Assembly: GCF_014203215.1 (NCBI RefSeq)
Contig: NZ_JACHIM010000006.1
Location: forward strand, 74,003 to 111,005
Reading direction: 5' to 3'
Source: Bartonella callosciuri
GTDB taxonomy: Bacteria > Pseudomonadota > Alphaproteobacteria > Rhizobiales > Rhizobiaceae
Length of the DNA: 37,003 nt
Shown: positions 28,594 through 35,922 of the stretch, one piece after another
How positions within the stretch are numbered: the stretch's first letter is position 1
How the letters are laid out: every line of letters begins with the position of its first letter
Made by a program: the position numbers and the translations under genes
Notes under the pieces: generated by a model
The model's database searches: none
Seen by the model: the letters and a program-made list of their open reading frames with translations, nothing else
Told to the model about the DNA's origin: nothing

Positions 28594-28636
28594 CTCTAAT
28601 TAGTAAGATTAAAAAAAATCTTTTCTAATTGAGGAG
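28594..28636 (+). promoter_or_regulatory. Long inverted repeat overlapping the ribosome binding site of the gene at 28644
   Basis: The left arm holds CTC (28594-28596), AATTAG (28598-28603) and AAGATT (28605-28610). They pair with AATCTT (28617-28622), CTAATT (28625-28630) and GAG (28631-28633) around a loop of six A. The right arm runs into the Shine-Dalgarno GAGGAG (28631-28636) of the next gene. It could be an RNA hairpin limiting translation or an operator for a dimeric repressor. Confidence 0.5.
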
Positions 28637-28643
28637 CTAAATA

Positions 28644-28943
28644 ATGAAAATGATAGAACAAAACAGTGTTGATAGAGCATTTAATCAAAAAGCAGCACGT
28701 GAAATTACAATCATAATGCGCTCAGAAAGGGAATGGTATTTTACGTTTGTGGCAGATGATCCAATAACTGGCAAACCAAATAAGTATACGCTTCTTACAC
28801 AAAGAGGGAAATTGAGAACGTGGGCTGATCCAAAATATCTCTTTAAATTTCTTCATGAAAGAGGTGTTAGTTATGGAATCTTCAATCTTAATCAGGATGA
28901 ACGACATGAAACAATCACATATTCTTCAAACAAAATTTCATAA
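28644..28943 (+). CDS. Unrecognised 99-residue protein preceding the trwL array
   Basis: A compact basic protein with a central conserved-looking core (EWYFTFVADDPITGKPNKYTL, then QRGKLRTWADPKYLFKFLHERGV). It starts at an ATG seven bases after a strong GAGGAG. There is no signal peptide, membrane segment or helix-turn-helix that I can see. The position, directly before and overlapping trwL1 by 38 bp, is where plasmid conjugation clusters carry small regulators. That suggests a regulatory or plasmid-maintenance origin, but this is inference from place only. A hairpin overlaps its ribosome binding site. Confidence 0.7.
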   Translation: MKMIEQNSVDRAFNQKAAREITIIMRSEREWYFTFVADDPITGKPNKYTLLTQRGKLRTWADPKYLFKFLHERGVSYGIFNLNQDERHETITYSSNKIS

Positions 28944-29226
28944 TAGTAAAATTATCGCAACGATTGCAACTATAACTGTGTTTTTTATGAACCATCCTGT
29001 GTATGCCCAAGCACAGACTTTGGGCAAAGCAAAAACAGCTTTAGAAACACTCCAGACAGAATTAGGTAAAATTATTCCTATAGCCGCTGCCATTATACTT
29101 TTGTGCTTAGCAATTGGCTATGCAGGACGCTACATCGAAAAAGATACATTTGTGCGGTGGGCAATCGGCGTTGTCATTGCTGGATCAGCAGCCGAGATTG
29201 TTGCAATGTTATTTACAAAAGCATAA
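28906..29226 (+). CDS. trwL1: TrwL1, VirB2-like type IV secretion pilin
   Basis: VirB2/TrwL proteins polymerise into the type IV secretion pilus. This 106-residue precursor has a long signal peptide ending in VYAQA (cleavage near residue 34). The variable segment TLGKAKTALETLQTELG follows, then the array-wide conserved core with two membrane helices: IIPIAAAIILLCLAIGYAGRY and the loop IEKDTFVRW before AIGVVIAGSAAEIV. The ATG at 28906 is chosen because AGGA lies eight bases upstream and the start matches the MKQ of the other copies; it overlaps the preceding gene. Its leader is the most different of L1-L7 apart from L2, suggesting that the first copies escape homogenisation. Confidence 0.93.
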   Translation: MKQSHILQTKFHNSKIIATIATITVFFMNHPVYAQAQTLGKAKTALETLQTELGKIIPIAAAIILLCLAIGYAGRYIEKDTFVRWAIGVVIAGSAAEIVAMLFTKA

Positions 29227-29380
29227 TGAAAGTGAAACATCAATACACAGTCTGAAATATTATTTTGTTCAAAAAGAAAATTAAATTTCAGTGATTTTGC
29301 GCATATCAATTGTAATGCTACTTATACAAAAAATAAAAAGTTCATTCACGCCAACTGTAATCTAAACTAGGATAAATAAC

Positions 29381-29695
29381 ATGAAAAAATCAAATATTCG
29401 AGCAACAGTTAATAATAAAATTATAACAACTATTGCAATGATAAACATATTTTTTATAATTTATCCTATGTATGTCCAAGCTCAAAATTTGAACAAAGCA
29501 AAAGATGCTTTAAATAAATTCAAAACTGAATTGGATGTAATTATTCCTATCGCCGCTGCGGTTATACTTTTGTGCTTAGCAATTGGTTATGCAGGCCGCT
29601 ACATCGAAAAAGATACATTTGTGCGGTGGGCAATCGGTGTTGTCATTGCTGGATCAGTAACCGAGATTGTTTCGATGTTATTTATAAAACCATAA
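29381..29695 (+). CDS. trwL2: TrwL2, VirB2-like pilin
   Basis: A 104-residue pilin precursor with a leader unlike those of L3-L7 (MKKSNIRATVNNKIITT) ending in YVQA. The variable stretch is NLNKAKDALNKFKTELDV, followed by the shared core (IIPIAAAVILLCLAIGY, IEKDTFVRWAIGVVIAGS). The tail VTEIVSMLFIKP is of the L1 type. It lies 154 bp after L1 with its own upstream sequence (TAGGATAAATA before ATG). Confidence 0.93.
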   Translation: MKKSNIRATVNNKIITTIAMINIFFIIYPMYVQAQNLNKAKDALNKFKTELDVIIPIAAAVILLCLAIGYAGRYIEKDTFVRWAIGVVIAGSVTEIVSMLFIKP

Positions 29696-29809
29696 TGAAT
29701 TAAACTGAAACCAGGATACAATCCAAAATATCAGCTGTAGATAGATCAATAATAATGTCACTTAGTATTGAAAAATCTTATTTATGAGGATTTAATTTAA
29801 GAGTAAAAG

Positions 29810-30118
29810 ATGAAACAATTAAATATTTTCCAATCAAAAAATAATAATCCAATCATTGTAATTTCTGCAACTGTAACTGCACTTTTTATAGCTCATCCTG
29901 CATATGCAAAACTGGATAATGCTAAAAAAGCTTTGGAAGATTTACAGGATGATCTTATTAAAAACATTATCCCCATTGCGGCTGCGGTTATACTTTTGTG
30001 CTTAGCAATTGGTTATGCAGGGCGTTACATAGAAAAGGATACATTTGTACGCTGGGCGATCGGTGTCGTTATTGCTGGATCAGCAACCCAACTCGTCGCA
30101 ATGCTATTTAAGCCATAA
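29810..30118 (+). CDS. trwL3: TrwL3, VirB2-like pilin
   Basis: A 102-residue precursor. The first 119 nucleotides of the gene are identical to those of trwL4, pointing to very recent duplication or conversion. After the leader (ending HPAYA) comes the variable part KLDNAKKALEDLQDDLIKN, then the conserved double-helix core and a SATQLVAMLFKP tail. A conserved leader block with AAGAGTAAAAG precedes the ATG, as in L7. Confidence 0.93.
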   Translation: MKQLNIFQSKNNNPIIVISATVTALFIAHPAYAKLDNAKKALEDLQDDLIKNIIPIAAAVILLCLAIGYAGRYIEKDTFVRWAIGVVIAGSATQLVAMLFKP

Positions 30119-30246
30119 TGAATATAACTATAAAAAATATAATATAAAGTGTATTTTTATTATATTTAGGTAAATTGGTAATAATGTCACTTAATATTAA
30201 AAATTGAAAAATCTTATTTATGAGGACTTTAATTTAAGAGTAGAAG

Positions 30247-30552
30247 ATGAAACAATTAAATATTTTCCAATCAAAAAATAATAATCCAATCATTGTAATT
30301 TCTGCAACTGTAACTGCACTTTTTATAGCTCATCCTGCATATGCAAAACTGGATAATGCTAAAAACGCTTTAACAGAACTGCAGAAAGATCTTATTAATA
30401 ATATTATCCCCATTGCCGCTGCGGTTATACTTTTGTGCTTAGCAATTGGTTATGCGGGACGCTACATCGAAAAAGATACATTTGTGCGTTGGGCAATCGG
30501 TGTTGTCATTGCTGGATCAGCAACCCAACTTACCACAATGCTATTTAATTGA
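30247..30552 (+). CDS. trwL4: TrwL4, VirB2-like pilin
   Basis: A 101-residue precursor whose signal peptide and first mature residues match L3 exactly. It then diverges (KNALTELQKDLINN) before the invariant core. The tail is SATQLTTMLFN. The unit lies 437 bp after L3 and repeats the same upstream block (ATTTATGAGGACTTTAATTT), so both gene and spacer were duplicated together. Confidence 0.93.
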   Translation: MKQLNIFQSKNNNPIIVISATVTALFIAHPAYAKLDNAKNALTELQKDLINNIIPIAAAVILLCLAIGYAGRYIEKDTFVRWAIGVVIAGSATQLTTMLFN

Positions 30553-30681
30553 TAATGGATATAACTATAAAGGAAAACATAATATTAAAGTGTATTTTAT
30601 TTATCAGTTGTGGATAGACCAATGATAATTTTACTTATAATGAAAAAATGTTACTTGTGAAAATCTTAATAAGAGTAGAAA

Positions 30682-30987
30682 ATGAAAAAATTAAATAATT
30701 TCCAATCAAAAAATAATAATCCGATCATTGCGATTTCTGCAACTGTAACTTGCATTTTTGCAACGCATCCTGCATATGCACAACTGGAGAATGCTAAAAA
30801 CGCTTTAACAAAACTGAGAGATGATCTTATTAACAATATTATCCCTATTGCTGCTGCGATCATACTTTTATGCTTAGCAATTGGTTATGCAGGGCGTTAC
30901 ATCGAAAAGGATACATTTGTACGCTGGGCAATCGGTGTCGTCATTGCTGGATCAGCAACCCAACTTGTCACGATGCTATTTAAATGA
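30682..30987 (+). CDS. trwL5: TrwL5, VirB2-like pilin
   Basis: A 101-residue precursor beginning MKKLNNFQSKNNNP. Its signal peptide end (CIFATHPAYA) is shared with L6 but not with L3, L4 or L7. The variable segment is QLENAKNALTKLRDDLINN; the core is invariant; the tail is SATQLVTMLFK. Its spacer differs more (ATGTTACTTGTGAAAATC) than those before L3, L4 and L7. Confidence 0.93.
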   Translation: MKKLNNFQSKNNNPIIAISATVTCIFATHPAYAQLENAKNALTKLRDDLINNIIPIAAAIILLCLAIGYAGRYIEKDTFVRWAIGVVIAGSATQLVTMLFK

Positions 30988-31112
30988 AGCTAATTATAAA
31001 GAAATAATGTAAAGTGTATTTTATTCATAACCTTTAGATAGATCGGTAAAAATGCCATTTAATATTTAAAAGTGAAAAGTCTTATTTATTGAGAACCTTA
31101 ATAGAGCAAAAG

Positions 31113-31421
31113 ATGAAACAATTAAATAATTTCCAATCAAAAAATAATAATCCGATCATTGCAATTTCGGCAACTGTGACTTGCATTTTTGCAACGCATC
31201 CTGCATATGCACAACTGAATAATGCTAAAAAGGCTTTAGAAAGTCTGAAAAAGGATCTTATTGAGAACATTATCCCTATTGCTGCTGCCGTTATACTTTT
31301 ATGCTTAGCAATTGGGTATGCGGGACGCTACATCGAAAAAGATACATTTGTACGGTGGGCAATCGGCGTTGTCATTGCTGGATCAGCAACCCAACTTGCC
31401 ACAATGTTATTTAATCCATAA
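31113..31421 (+). CDS. trwL6: TrwL6, VirB2-like pilin
   Basis: A 102-residue precursor. The start at 31113 is chosen over an in-frame ATT/ATG-type start at 31089 because it matches the MKQLNNFQSK start of the neighbouring copies and is preceded by AGCAAAAG. The signal peptide is like that of L5; the variable part is QLNNAKKALESLKKDLIEN; the core is conserved; the tail is SATQLATMLFNP. Confidence 0.93.
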   Translation: MKQLNNFQSKNNNPIIAISATVTCIFATHPAYAQLNNAKKALESLKKDLIENIIPIAAAVILLCLAIGYAGRYIEKDTFVRWAIGVVIAGSATQLATMLFNP

Positions 31422-31543
31422 TGAATCTAACTGTGATATAAATAAATATATAACGTCTATTTTTAGCAGATGTAGATAGACCAGTAATGATGTCGCTTAG
31501 TATTGAAAATCTTATTTATGAGGATTTAATTTAAGAGTAAAAG

Positions 31544-31849
31544 ATGAAACAATTAAATAATTTCCAATCAAAAAATAATAATCCAATCATTGCAATTTCG
31601 GCAACTATAACTGCACTTTTTATAGCTCATCCTGCATATGCAGAACTAAAGCACGCCAAAGATGCTTTAACAAAACTAAAAGATGATCTTATTACAAACA
31701 TTATCCCTCTTGCTGCCGCAGTTATACTTTTATGCTTAGCAATTGGTTATGCAGGGCGTTACATCGAAAAGGATACATTTGTACGTTGGGCAATCGGTGT
31801 CGTCATTGCTGGATCAGCAGCTGAAATTGTTAAGATGTTATTAGGATAA
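31544..31849 (+). CDS. trwL7: TrwL7, VirB2-like pilin
   Basis: A 101-residue precursor with a mosaic look. The leader start is like L5/L6 (MKQLNNFQSK, AISAT), the leader end is like L3/L4 (ALFIAHPAYA), and the tail SAAEIVKMLLG is like L1. The variable segment is ELKHAKDALTKLKDDLITN. The core carries one change (IIPLAAAVILL). It is the last of the highly similar copies. Confidence 0.93.
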   Translation: MKQLNNFQSKNNNPIIAISATITALFIAHPAYAELKHAKDALTKLKDDLITNIIPLAAAVILLCLAIGYAGRYIEKDTFVRWAIGVVIAGSAAEIVKMLLG

Positions 31850-31998
31850 CATAACCATAATGAATTTAATTATAATGGATAATTAATACAAAAAATATTA
31901 TATCTGTTTGTTGTGGATGTAGCAGTGCTAGATTTTATTTGTGCTGAAATTAAGTCGATATTGTTTATGACAACTTCAACCGTAAGGAGAATAAAAAT

Positions 31999-32310
31999 AT
32001 GAAGCCATTCAATATTCTTCAGACAAAAGTTAGCAGCAAGGTTCGTACTATTTTTGCAGCTCTGACTGCGTTTTTAGAGATTCAGTCTGCATATGCTCAA
32101 GAAAAAACAAATAGCGTAGATATCCTCGTAAGTATGCAATATGGACTAAGTATGCTTGTTCCTATCGCTTGTGCTATTATCCTTTTATTTCTACTGATCC
32201 TTTGGGTGTTTCGCATCATAGCAAGGGCTACGTTTGCAAGATGGGCGTTCAGTGTCATCATCGCTGGTGCAGCATTTTATATTAGCAGTATATTGTTTCA
32301 TATCAGCTAA
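31999..32310 (+). CDS. trwL8: TrwL8, divergent VirB2-like pilin
   Basis: A 103-residue protein with the same architecture: a leader starting MKPFNILQTK and ending SAYAQ, then two membrane helices with a positively charged loop. Only scattered identities with L1-L7 remain (LVPIACAIILLFLLILWVFRI, then TFARWAFSVIIAGAA). A good AAGGAG precedes the ATG. It lies between the array and trwM, the place of the single trwL in plasmid clusters. It may therefore be the ancestral pilin or one specialised for another role, for example pilus base or non-exposed subunit; this is inference. Confidence 0.88.
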   Translation: MKPFNILQTKVSSKVRTIFAALTAFLEIQSAYAQEKTNSVDILVSMQYGLSMLVPIACAIILLFLLILWVFRIIARATFARWAFSVIIAGAAFYISSILFHIS

Positions 32311-32322
32311 TCGGAGTAACTC

Positions 32323-32631
32323 ATGAAATCACAAAAGCAAGAAGCATTCCCTTTATTCAAAGGAGCAACTCGCGTTCCAACAGTTTGGGGTGTTCCGATG
32401 ATGCCACTTATCGTTATGGTTGTAAGCGTCGCTGTTTTTGCTATGACAATAAACATCTTTTTGTGGTTTATTGCATTGCCAATGTGGTTCATTATGGCAC
32501 AGATTGCTAAAAACGATGATAAAGCATTCCGTATCTGGTGGTTGTGGATCGATACAAAATTTCGCAATCGCAATAAAAGCTTTTGGGGTGCATCAAGTTA
32601 CAGTCCCTCTAATTACCGCAAAAGGAGATAA
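32323..32631 (+). CDS. trwM: TrwM, VirB3-like inner membrane protein
   Basis: A 102-residue VirB3 homologue with the family start FPLFKGATRVPTVWGVPMMPL and a long hydrophobic hairpin (about residues 25-62, LIVMVVSVAVFAMT then FLWFIALPMWFIM). IAKNDDKAFRIWWLWIDTKF follows, typical of VirB3. VirB3 works with the VirB4 ATPase at the inner membrane during pilus assembly. It follows trwL8 by 12 bp with CGGAG before the ATG, and trwK begins 2 bp after its stop. Confidence 0.93.
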   Translation: MKSQKQEAFPLFKGATRVPTVWGVPMMPLIVMVVSVAVFAMTINIFLWFIALPMWFIMAQIAKNDDKAFRIWWLWIDTKFRNRNKSFWGASSYSPSNYRKRR

Positions 32632-32633
32632 GC

Positions 32634-35105
32634 ATGACGGCTGTCGAAAACAGCAAACGCCTCGCATCAGAGACGCCAGTAAGCCTATTCATACCCTATT
32701 CACACCACATTACAGACACGATTATTTCTACCAGAAACGCCGAATATTTATCGATCTGGAAAATTGACGGCCGTTCACATCAAAGCGCTTCACAAGAAGA
32801 TATTTTTCAGTGGACTAAAGAACTAAATAACACCTTACGTGGTATTGCATCGGCTAATTTGTCGCTGTGGACACATATTGTCCGACGCCGTGTTTATGAA
32901 TATCCTGATTCAAGATTTGATCAAATGTTTTGCTATCAGCTTGATGAAAAATATCGGCAAAGCTTCACCGGTTATAATCTTATGGTCAATGACTTGTATC
33001 TGACTATTGTTTTCCAACCGATAGCAGATAAAGTTATGTCATTCTTCTCTCAGCATGAACGCGAGACGCTCGATCAAAAAAAAATGCGGCAAGAATCATG
33101 TATCAAAGCTCTCAATGATATCAACCGCACCTTAGGTCAATCGTTAAAACATTACGGTGCGGAACTTCTTGGTGCTTATGAAAAAGATGGACATGCCTAT
33201 TCTTCTGCGCTTGAATTTCTCGGAATGCTTGTTAATGGCGAATACCGACCTATGCCGATCTGCCACGATCGTTTTGCCGACTATATGTCTATCAATCGGC
33301 CTTTTTTCTCAAAATGGGGGGCTCTTGGTGAACTGCGTACAATCAGTGGGATACGTCGATTTGGAATGCTGGAAGTTAAGGAATACGATGCGACAACCAA
33401 ACCAGGTCAACTTAATGTCTTACTAGAAAGTGATTTCGAATTTATTTTAACACAGAGTTTCTCTGTGCTCTCACGACATGCAGCCAAGGATTATTTGCAA
33501 CGACATCAACGTAATCTTATCGATGCACGCGATGTGGCAACAAGCCAAATTGAGCAAATTGATGAAGCACTAAACCAGCTTATAAGTGGACATTTTATCA
33601 TGGGTGAGCATCATTGCACATTAACCATCTATGGTGAAACCGTTCAACAAGTTCGCGACTCTATGGCAAAAGCAAGTGCAGCGCTGCTAGACGCTGCAGT
33701 CTTGCCAAAACACGTAGATTTAGCCATAGAAGCTGGTTATTGGGCGCAACTACCAGCAAATTGGAAATGGCGACCCCGTCCAGCACCAATTACGTCGTTG
33801 AACTTTTTGTCATTCTCATCCTTTCATAATTTTATGTCAGGCAAACCAACTGGAAATCCATGGGGACCAGCAGTCACAATTCTTAAAACAATAAGTAAAA
33901 CACCCCTTTATTTCAATTTTCATGCTTCTAAAATTGAAGAAGACTCAACGAACAAGCGATTACTGGGTAATACCGCTCTCATTGGACAATCTGGTTCTGG
34001 TAAAACGGTATTGCTTGGATTCCTGTTGGCACAAGCACAAAAATTCAGGCCAACAACTGTCGTTTTCGATAAAGACCGTGGTATGGAAATTATTATTCGG
34101 GCGATGGGGGGACAGTATCTAACATTCAAACCTGGTCGATCAAGTGGCTTTAACCCGTTCCAACTTCCCCCTACACAAGATAATCTCATTTTTCTCAAAC
34201 AATTTGTTAAAAAATTAGTGGAAGCTGGTGGGGAAGTTACGCACCATGACGAAGAGGAAATTAACCAAGCTGTCATGTCTGTTATGAGCAGCAACATTGA
34301 CAGATCACTGCGTCGGTTATCTTTTCTGGTGCAGTTTTTACCAAATCCACATTTAAATGATTATAATGTACACCCATCAGTTCATGCTCGCTTAATAAAA
34401 TGGTGTGAAGGTGGTGATTATGGATGGTTGTTTGATAATCCCAATGATGCCCTTGATCTCTCAACACATCAAATTTACGGCTTTGATATTACTGAATTTT
34501 TAGATAATCCAGAAACGCGCACTCCGGTGATGATGTATTTGCTTTATCGCACAGAAGGCATGATTAGCGGACAGCGTTTCATGTATATTTTTGACGAGTT
34601 TTGGAAACCTTTACAAGACCCATATTTTGAAGATTTGGCAAAAAACAAACAAAAGACTATTCGTAAACAAAATGGTATTTTTGTTTACGCCACACAAGAG
34701 CCGAGTGATGCCCTGGAAAGCAATATTGCCAAAACGCTGATTCAGCAGTGTGCAACCTATATTTTTCTAGCCAATCCTAAAGCAAATTATGAAGATTATA
34801 CAAAAGGATTTAAATTAACAGATGCTGAATTTGAACTCATCAAAGGACTTGGAGAGTTTAGTCGTCAATTCCTCATCAAGCAAGGTGATCAATCCGCGCT
34901 TGCAGAACTTAATCTCGGTAAATTCCATGTGACCATTGATGGGAAAGCCATTGAGCATGACTTTAGTGACGAGCTCTTGGTGTTATCGGGTACACCTGAT
35001 AATGCAGAATTGGCCGAAAGCATTATCGCTGAAGTAGGCGATGATCCGACAATATGGTTGCCAGTTTTTTTAAAGCACGTGAAAGCTGACAGGAGAACAA
35101 CATGA
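32634..35105 (+). CDS. trwK: TrwK, VirB4-like type IV secretion ATPase
   Basis: The 823-residue cytoplasmic ATPase powers pilus biogenesis and substrate transfer. The N-terminal half is the VirB4/CagE domain (for example GLWTHIVRRR-type SLWTHIVRRRVYEYP). The C-terminal half is a RecA-like motor with Walker A GQSGSGKT near residue 451, FDKDRGMEI, Walker B MYIFDEFW near 650, and the ATQEPSD motif. The length is normal for VirB4/TrwK and no defect is seen. The ATG follows AAAGGAG, and the stop overlaps trwJ1 as ATGA. Confidence 0.96.
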   Translation: MTAVENSKRLASETPVSLFIPYSHHITDTIISTRNAEYLSIWKIDGRSHQSASQEDIFQWTKELNNTLRGIASANLSLWTHIVRRRVYEYPDSRFDQMFCYQLDEKYRQSFTGYNLMVNDLYLTIVFQPIADKVMSFFSQHERETLDQKKMRQESCIKALNDINRTLGQSLKHYGAELLGAYEKDGHAYSSALEFLGMLVNGEYRPMPICHDRFADYMSINRPFFSKWGALGELRTISGIRRFGMLEVKEYDATTKPGQLNVLLESDFEFILTQSFSVLSRHAAKDYLQRHQRNLIDARDVATSQIEQIDEALNQLISGHFIMGEHHCTLTIYGETVQQVRDSMAKASAALLDAAVLPKHVDLAIEAGYWAQLPANWKWRPRPAPITSLNFLSFSSFHNFMSGKPTGNPWGPAVTILKTISKTPLYFNFHASKIEEDSTNKRLLGNTALIGQSGSGKTVLLGFLLAQAQKFRPTTVVFDKDRGMEIIIRAMGGQYLTFKPGRSSGFNPFQLPPTQDNLIFLKQFVKKLVEAGGEVTHHDEEEINQAVMSVMSSNIDRSLRRLSFLVQFLPNPHLNDYNVHPSVHARLIKWCEGGDYGWLFDNPNDALDLSTHQIYGFDITEFLDNPETRTPVMMYLLYRTEGMISGQRFMYIFDEFWKPLQDPYFEDLAKNKQKTIRKQNGIFVYATQEPSDALESNIAKTLIQQCATYIFLANPKANYEDYTKGFKLTDAEFELIKGLGEFSRQFLIKQGDQSALAELNLGKFHVTIDGKAIEHDFSDELLVLSGTPDNAELAESIIAEVGDDPTIWLPVFLKHVKADRRTT

Positions 35106-35881
35106 AAAGAATAATTATCTCAGTAGTAATAGCAGTAATTTTTGCAACTCCAAGTACAGCAGTAAGTTTTTTAGGAATAGACGAAAAAGATCTAAGTTTA
35201 GCATTTAGCAACTGGAGATCTTCGAATTCATCTAAAAATTTGGATTCATCTCAACAGAGCCTGCTCATAGCTGAACAGAAACTACTTGCAAAAAACAAAA
35301 ATATACGAGCTATTCTTGATGTACTGAAAGAACAGCTTGAATTAAAGAAAAAACAACTCGCAGAGACAGAAAAAACATATAACTCTATAACAGGAAAAGG
35401 AAAATTTAGCGCTATATCAACGAATTATACCAGTTTTTTTCTCAAAAATCCACAATCAGTTTACAGTGAAAATATACCTCAAGATATATTGGCATCATTA
35501 GAACAAATTCTACAAGAGGAAAGCATTTCCAATTCTATCAGTGATGCACGTGATTCTATCTATAAACGTAGCCAATACGTAGCAGCCGTCGATAAAGCTA
35601 CAAGCTTACAAACTTTTCAGGAAGCAGAAAACCGTTTTGATACAATCTCAAAACTGTTAAATCAAATTGATAAAACAAACAATTTGAAAGACATTGCTGA
35701 ATTAAAAGCGCGGCTTAAAGCTAAACTGGCTATGATTCAAAATGAAGCTGTAAAATTACAAATGGTTGCGTACATGCGCAACGCTGAACGAGCACTTATC
35801 CACCAACAAAAGCGCAAACGCAATATGAAAATCCTTAACAGCAAGAATACAGCAATGCCAACTATACAATCTATACGGTAA
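35102..35881 (+). CDS. trwJ1: TrwJ1, VirB5-like minor pilus protein
   Basis: A 259-residue exported protein: Sec signal peptide (MKRIIISVVIAVIFATPSTA), a variable polar and coiled-coil stretch (about residues 35-105), then a conserved helical C-terminal part (NYTSFFLKNP, SNSISDARDSI, FDTISKLLNQIDKTNN, NAEVK-type QNEAVKLQM). VirB5 proteins cap the pilus and act in attachment; in Bartonella TrwJ is reported to help determine erythrocyte specificity. The start overlaps the trwK stop (ATGA). A second copy follows after 41 bp. Identification rests on size, signal peptide and position after the VirB4 gene more than on strict motifs. Confidence 0.88.
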   Translation: MKRIIISVVIAVIFATPSTAVSFLGIDEKDLSLAFSNWRSSNSSKNLDSSQQSLLIAEQKLLAKNKNIRAILDVLKEQLELKKKQLAETEKTYNSITGKGKFSAISTNYTSFFLKNPQSVYSENIPQDILASLEQILQEESISNSISDARDSIYKRSQYVAAVDKATSLQTFQEAENRFDTISKLLNQIDKTNNLKDIAELKARLKAKLAMIQNEAVKLQMVAYMRNAERALIHQQKRKRNMKILNSKNTAMPTIQSIR

Positions 35882-35922
35882 AGTTTTTTATAAAAACATT
35901 GCTGTATGATTAGGAGAGCAAC

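Larger units (their letters stand above)
28906..31849 (+). repeat. trwL tandem gene array (seven homogenised copies, period about 430-475 bp)
   Basis: Gene starts lie at 28906, 29381, 29810, 30247, 30682, 31113 and 31544, giving spacings of 475, 429, 437, 435, 431 and 431 bp. Each unit consists of a pilin gene and a spacer. Spacers before L3, L4 and L7 share a block near TCTTATTTATGAGGA and AAGAGTAAAAG just before the ATG. The 3' two thirds of the genes are nearly invariant, while residues about 34-52 of each protein vary. Confidence 0.93.

Noticed and set aside
28644-28943. KorA-type repressor
   Set aside because: The position fits, but no helix-turn-helix can be seen, so the name was not used.
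30666-31270. Minus-strand frames repeated in the trwL array
   Set aside because: They are the complement of the trwL signal-peptide region and recur only because the genes recur.
28906-31849. CRISPR-like regular repeats
   Set aside because: The 430-bp period and coding content show a tandem gene array, not short repeats with spacers.
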